A DNA stretch of 64,000 nucleotides, from positions 96,423-160,422 of the forward strand of contig JALSTK010000109.1 in the NCBI GenBank assembly GCA_026983775.1, given 5' to 3'. Within the stretch, counting starts at the first letter, position 1, and each line of letters begins with the position of its first letter. A program made the translations under genes and the position numbers. The notes beneath the pieces were generated by a model that saw only the letters and a list, made by a program, of their open reading frames with translations, did not search any database and was not told the DNA's origin. Below are positions 63,466 through 64,000 of the stretch, one piece after another. The stretch is from Calditrichia bacterium. Its GTDB lineage: Bacteria > Calditrichota > Calditrichia > Calditrichales > Calditrichaceae.

Positions 63466-64000
63466 ATGAAAAAAACTGTAACTATTCTGATAACCTTTGT
63501 GCTGATTTTTCTGGTTCGTCAAACGGCCCGGGCCGGTGAGCGTACAAAGCCGCTCATTATCGATCATACCTGCGAAAAACTGTCCGAAATTCCCATGAAC
63601 TGGATCGATTCGGTTCAGGCCAATCAAAAATGGCACTATGCCCACACTTCCCACGGCAGCCAGCTCACCACGGGATTACAACGCATCGAAGACAGTAATT
63701 CCGACTACAGCCAGGCCCGCGGTTCGAGTTTTCTGCCCACGGAGGCAGGCGCTTTTTGTATTTTCGACGGTCAGGAAAGCGACACCTACATTACTCCTGA
63801 AGAATACTGGCGATCCGAATCGGGAATGAATGAGACCAGAGACGTCCTGAATGATAATCCCACAATTACCGTATCCCAATGGTCGTGGTGCACCCAGCTC
63901 AACAGTTACTCCGAGGCGGATGTCGTCGGCTATCTGGATTCCATCTCTACTCTGGAAGCGGAATTCCCCAATGTGACTTTTGTCTATATGACCGGGAATG
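63466..64000 (+). CDS. Secreted protein, incomplete at window end
   Basis: At least 178 aa, continuing beyond the window. A signal peptide (residues 1-23, ending ARAGE) is followed by a domain with WHYAHTSHGSQLTTGLQRIE and SQWSWCTQLNSYSEADVVGY. The His-Thr-Ser-His-Gly-Ser stretch and the following Asp-Gly-rich region recall SGNH-type surface hydrolases, but no family is assigned. ATG at 63466 follows AAGGAGAAGTGAAA. Confidence 0.7.
   Translation, partial: MKKTVTILITFVLIFLVRQTARAGERTKPLIIDHTCEKLSEIPMNWIDSVQANQKWHYAHTSHGSQLTTGLQRIEDSNSDYSQARGSSFLPTEAGAFCIFDGQESDTYITPEEYWRSESGMNETRDVLNDNPTITVSQWSWCTQLNSYSEADVVGYLDSISTLEAEFPNVTFVYMTGN

Overview
The window is a stretch of bacterial chromosome from a Gram-negative organism of medium GC content. 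Evidence for an outer membrane comes from several lipobox signal peptides, putative beta-barrel proteins ending in Phe, and an LPS heptose epimerase (hldD). SPT-type sphingolipid genes, barrel proteins of unknown family, SD-led genes with frequent TTG/GTG starts and an archaeal-type ProRS would fit a thermophile-like member of the FCB group such as Calditrichota. That placement is inference from gene content only; there is no rRNA here.

Layout. 0-6 kb: TPR protein, a helical secreted protein plus barrel pair, and a lipoprotein. 5.9-12 kb: nrnA, a PAP2 phosphatase, tRNA-Leu(GAG), and a glycolytic run gap-pgk-tpiA-secG with an internal terminator after gap. 11.6-12.5 kb: no gene, but a non-coding element of about 400 bp with imperfect terminal inverted repeats and five short hairpins, each with a 3-nt loop. 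12.5-16.2 kb: a four-gene purine operon (amidohydrolase, TPR lipoprotein, YjjX-type ITPase/XTPase, adenosine deaminase). 16.5-20 kb: an SDR reductase divergent from serine palmitoyltransferase and a GNAT-like protein, a candidate ceramide/sphingolipid locus. 20-25.7 kb: Cys-rich miniprotein, rhomboid protease, proS, tRNA-Arg(CCG), a deoxyhypusine-synthase-like gene, a Rho_N-like small protein, hldD. 25.7-28.3 kb: STAS protein, and a DUF47 regulator with a PiT phosphate transporter.

28.3-38.3 kb is the most unusual block. Seven tightly packed minus-strand genes encode a large lipoprotein, a membrane-anchored peptide-type solute-binding protein, a secreted protein of unknown family, two divergent permeases, a fused double ATPase, and a PBP4-type D-Ala-D-Ala carboxypeptidase. 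This looks like a diverged oligopeptide importer tied to cell-wall turnover.

38.8-47.4 kb: a small lipoprotein, a 101-aa protein and a CBS protein; methionine gamma-lyase-like and arginine deiminase genes; TRAP transporter subunits Q and M without a binding protein; and TrkH/TrkA potassium uptake, the TrkH carrying an extra N-terminal four-helix module. 47.5-53 kb: small secreted and membrane proteins, a divergent uracil-DNA glycosylase, and a small operon led by an Xre regulator with a readable promoter and overlapping palindrome. 53-57.5 kb: an NHL-repeat protein translationally coupled to an 1177-aa putative outer-membrane barrel. 57.6-61.1 kb: NAD synthesis (nadC-nadA-nadB). 61.3-64 kb: an M29 aminopeptidase, a hotdog thioesterase, and a secreted protein cut by the window end.
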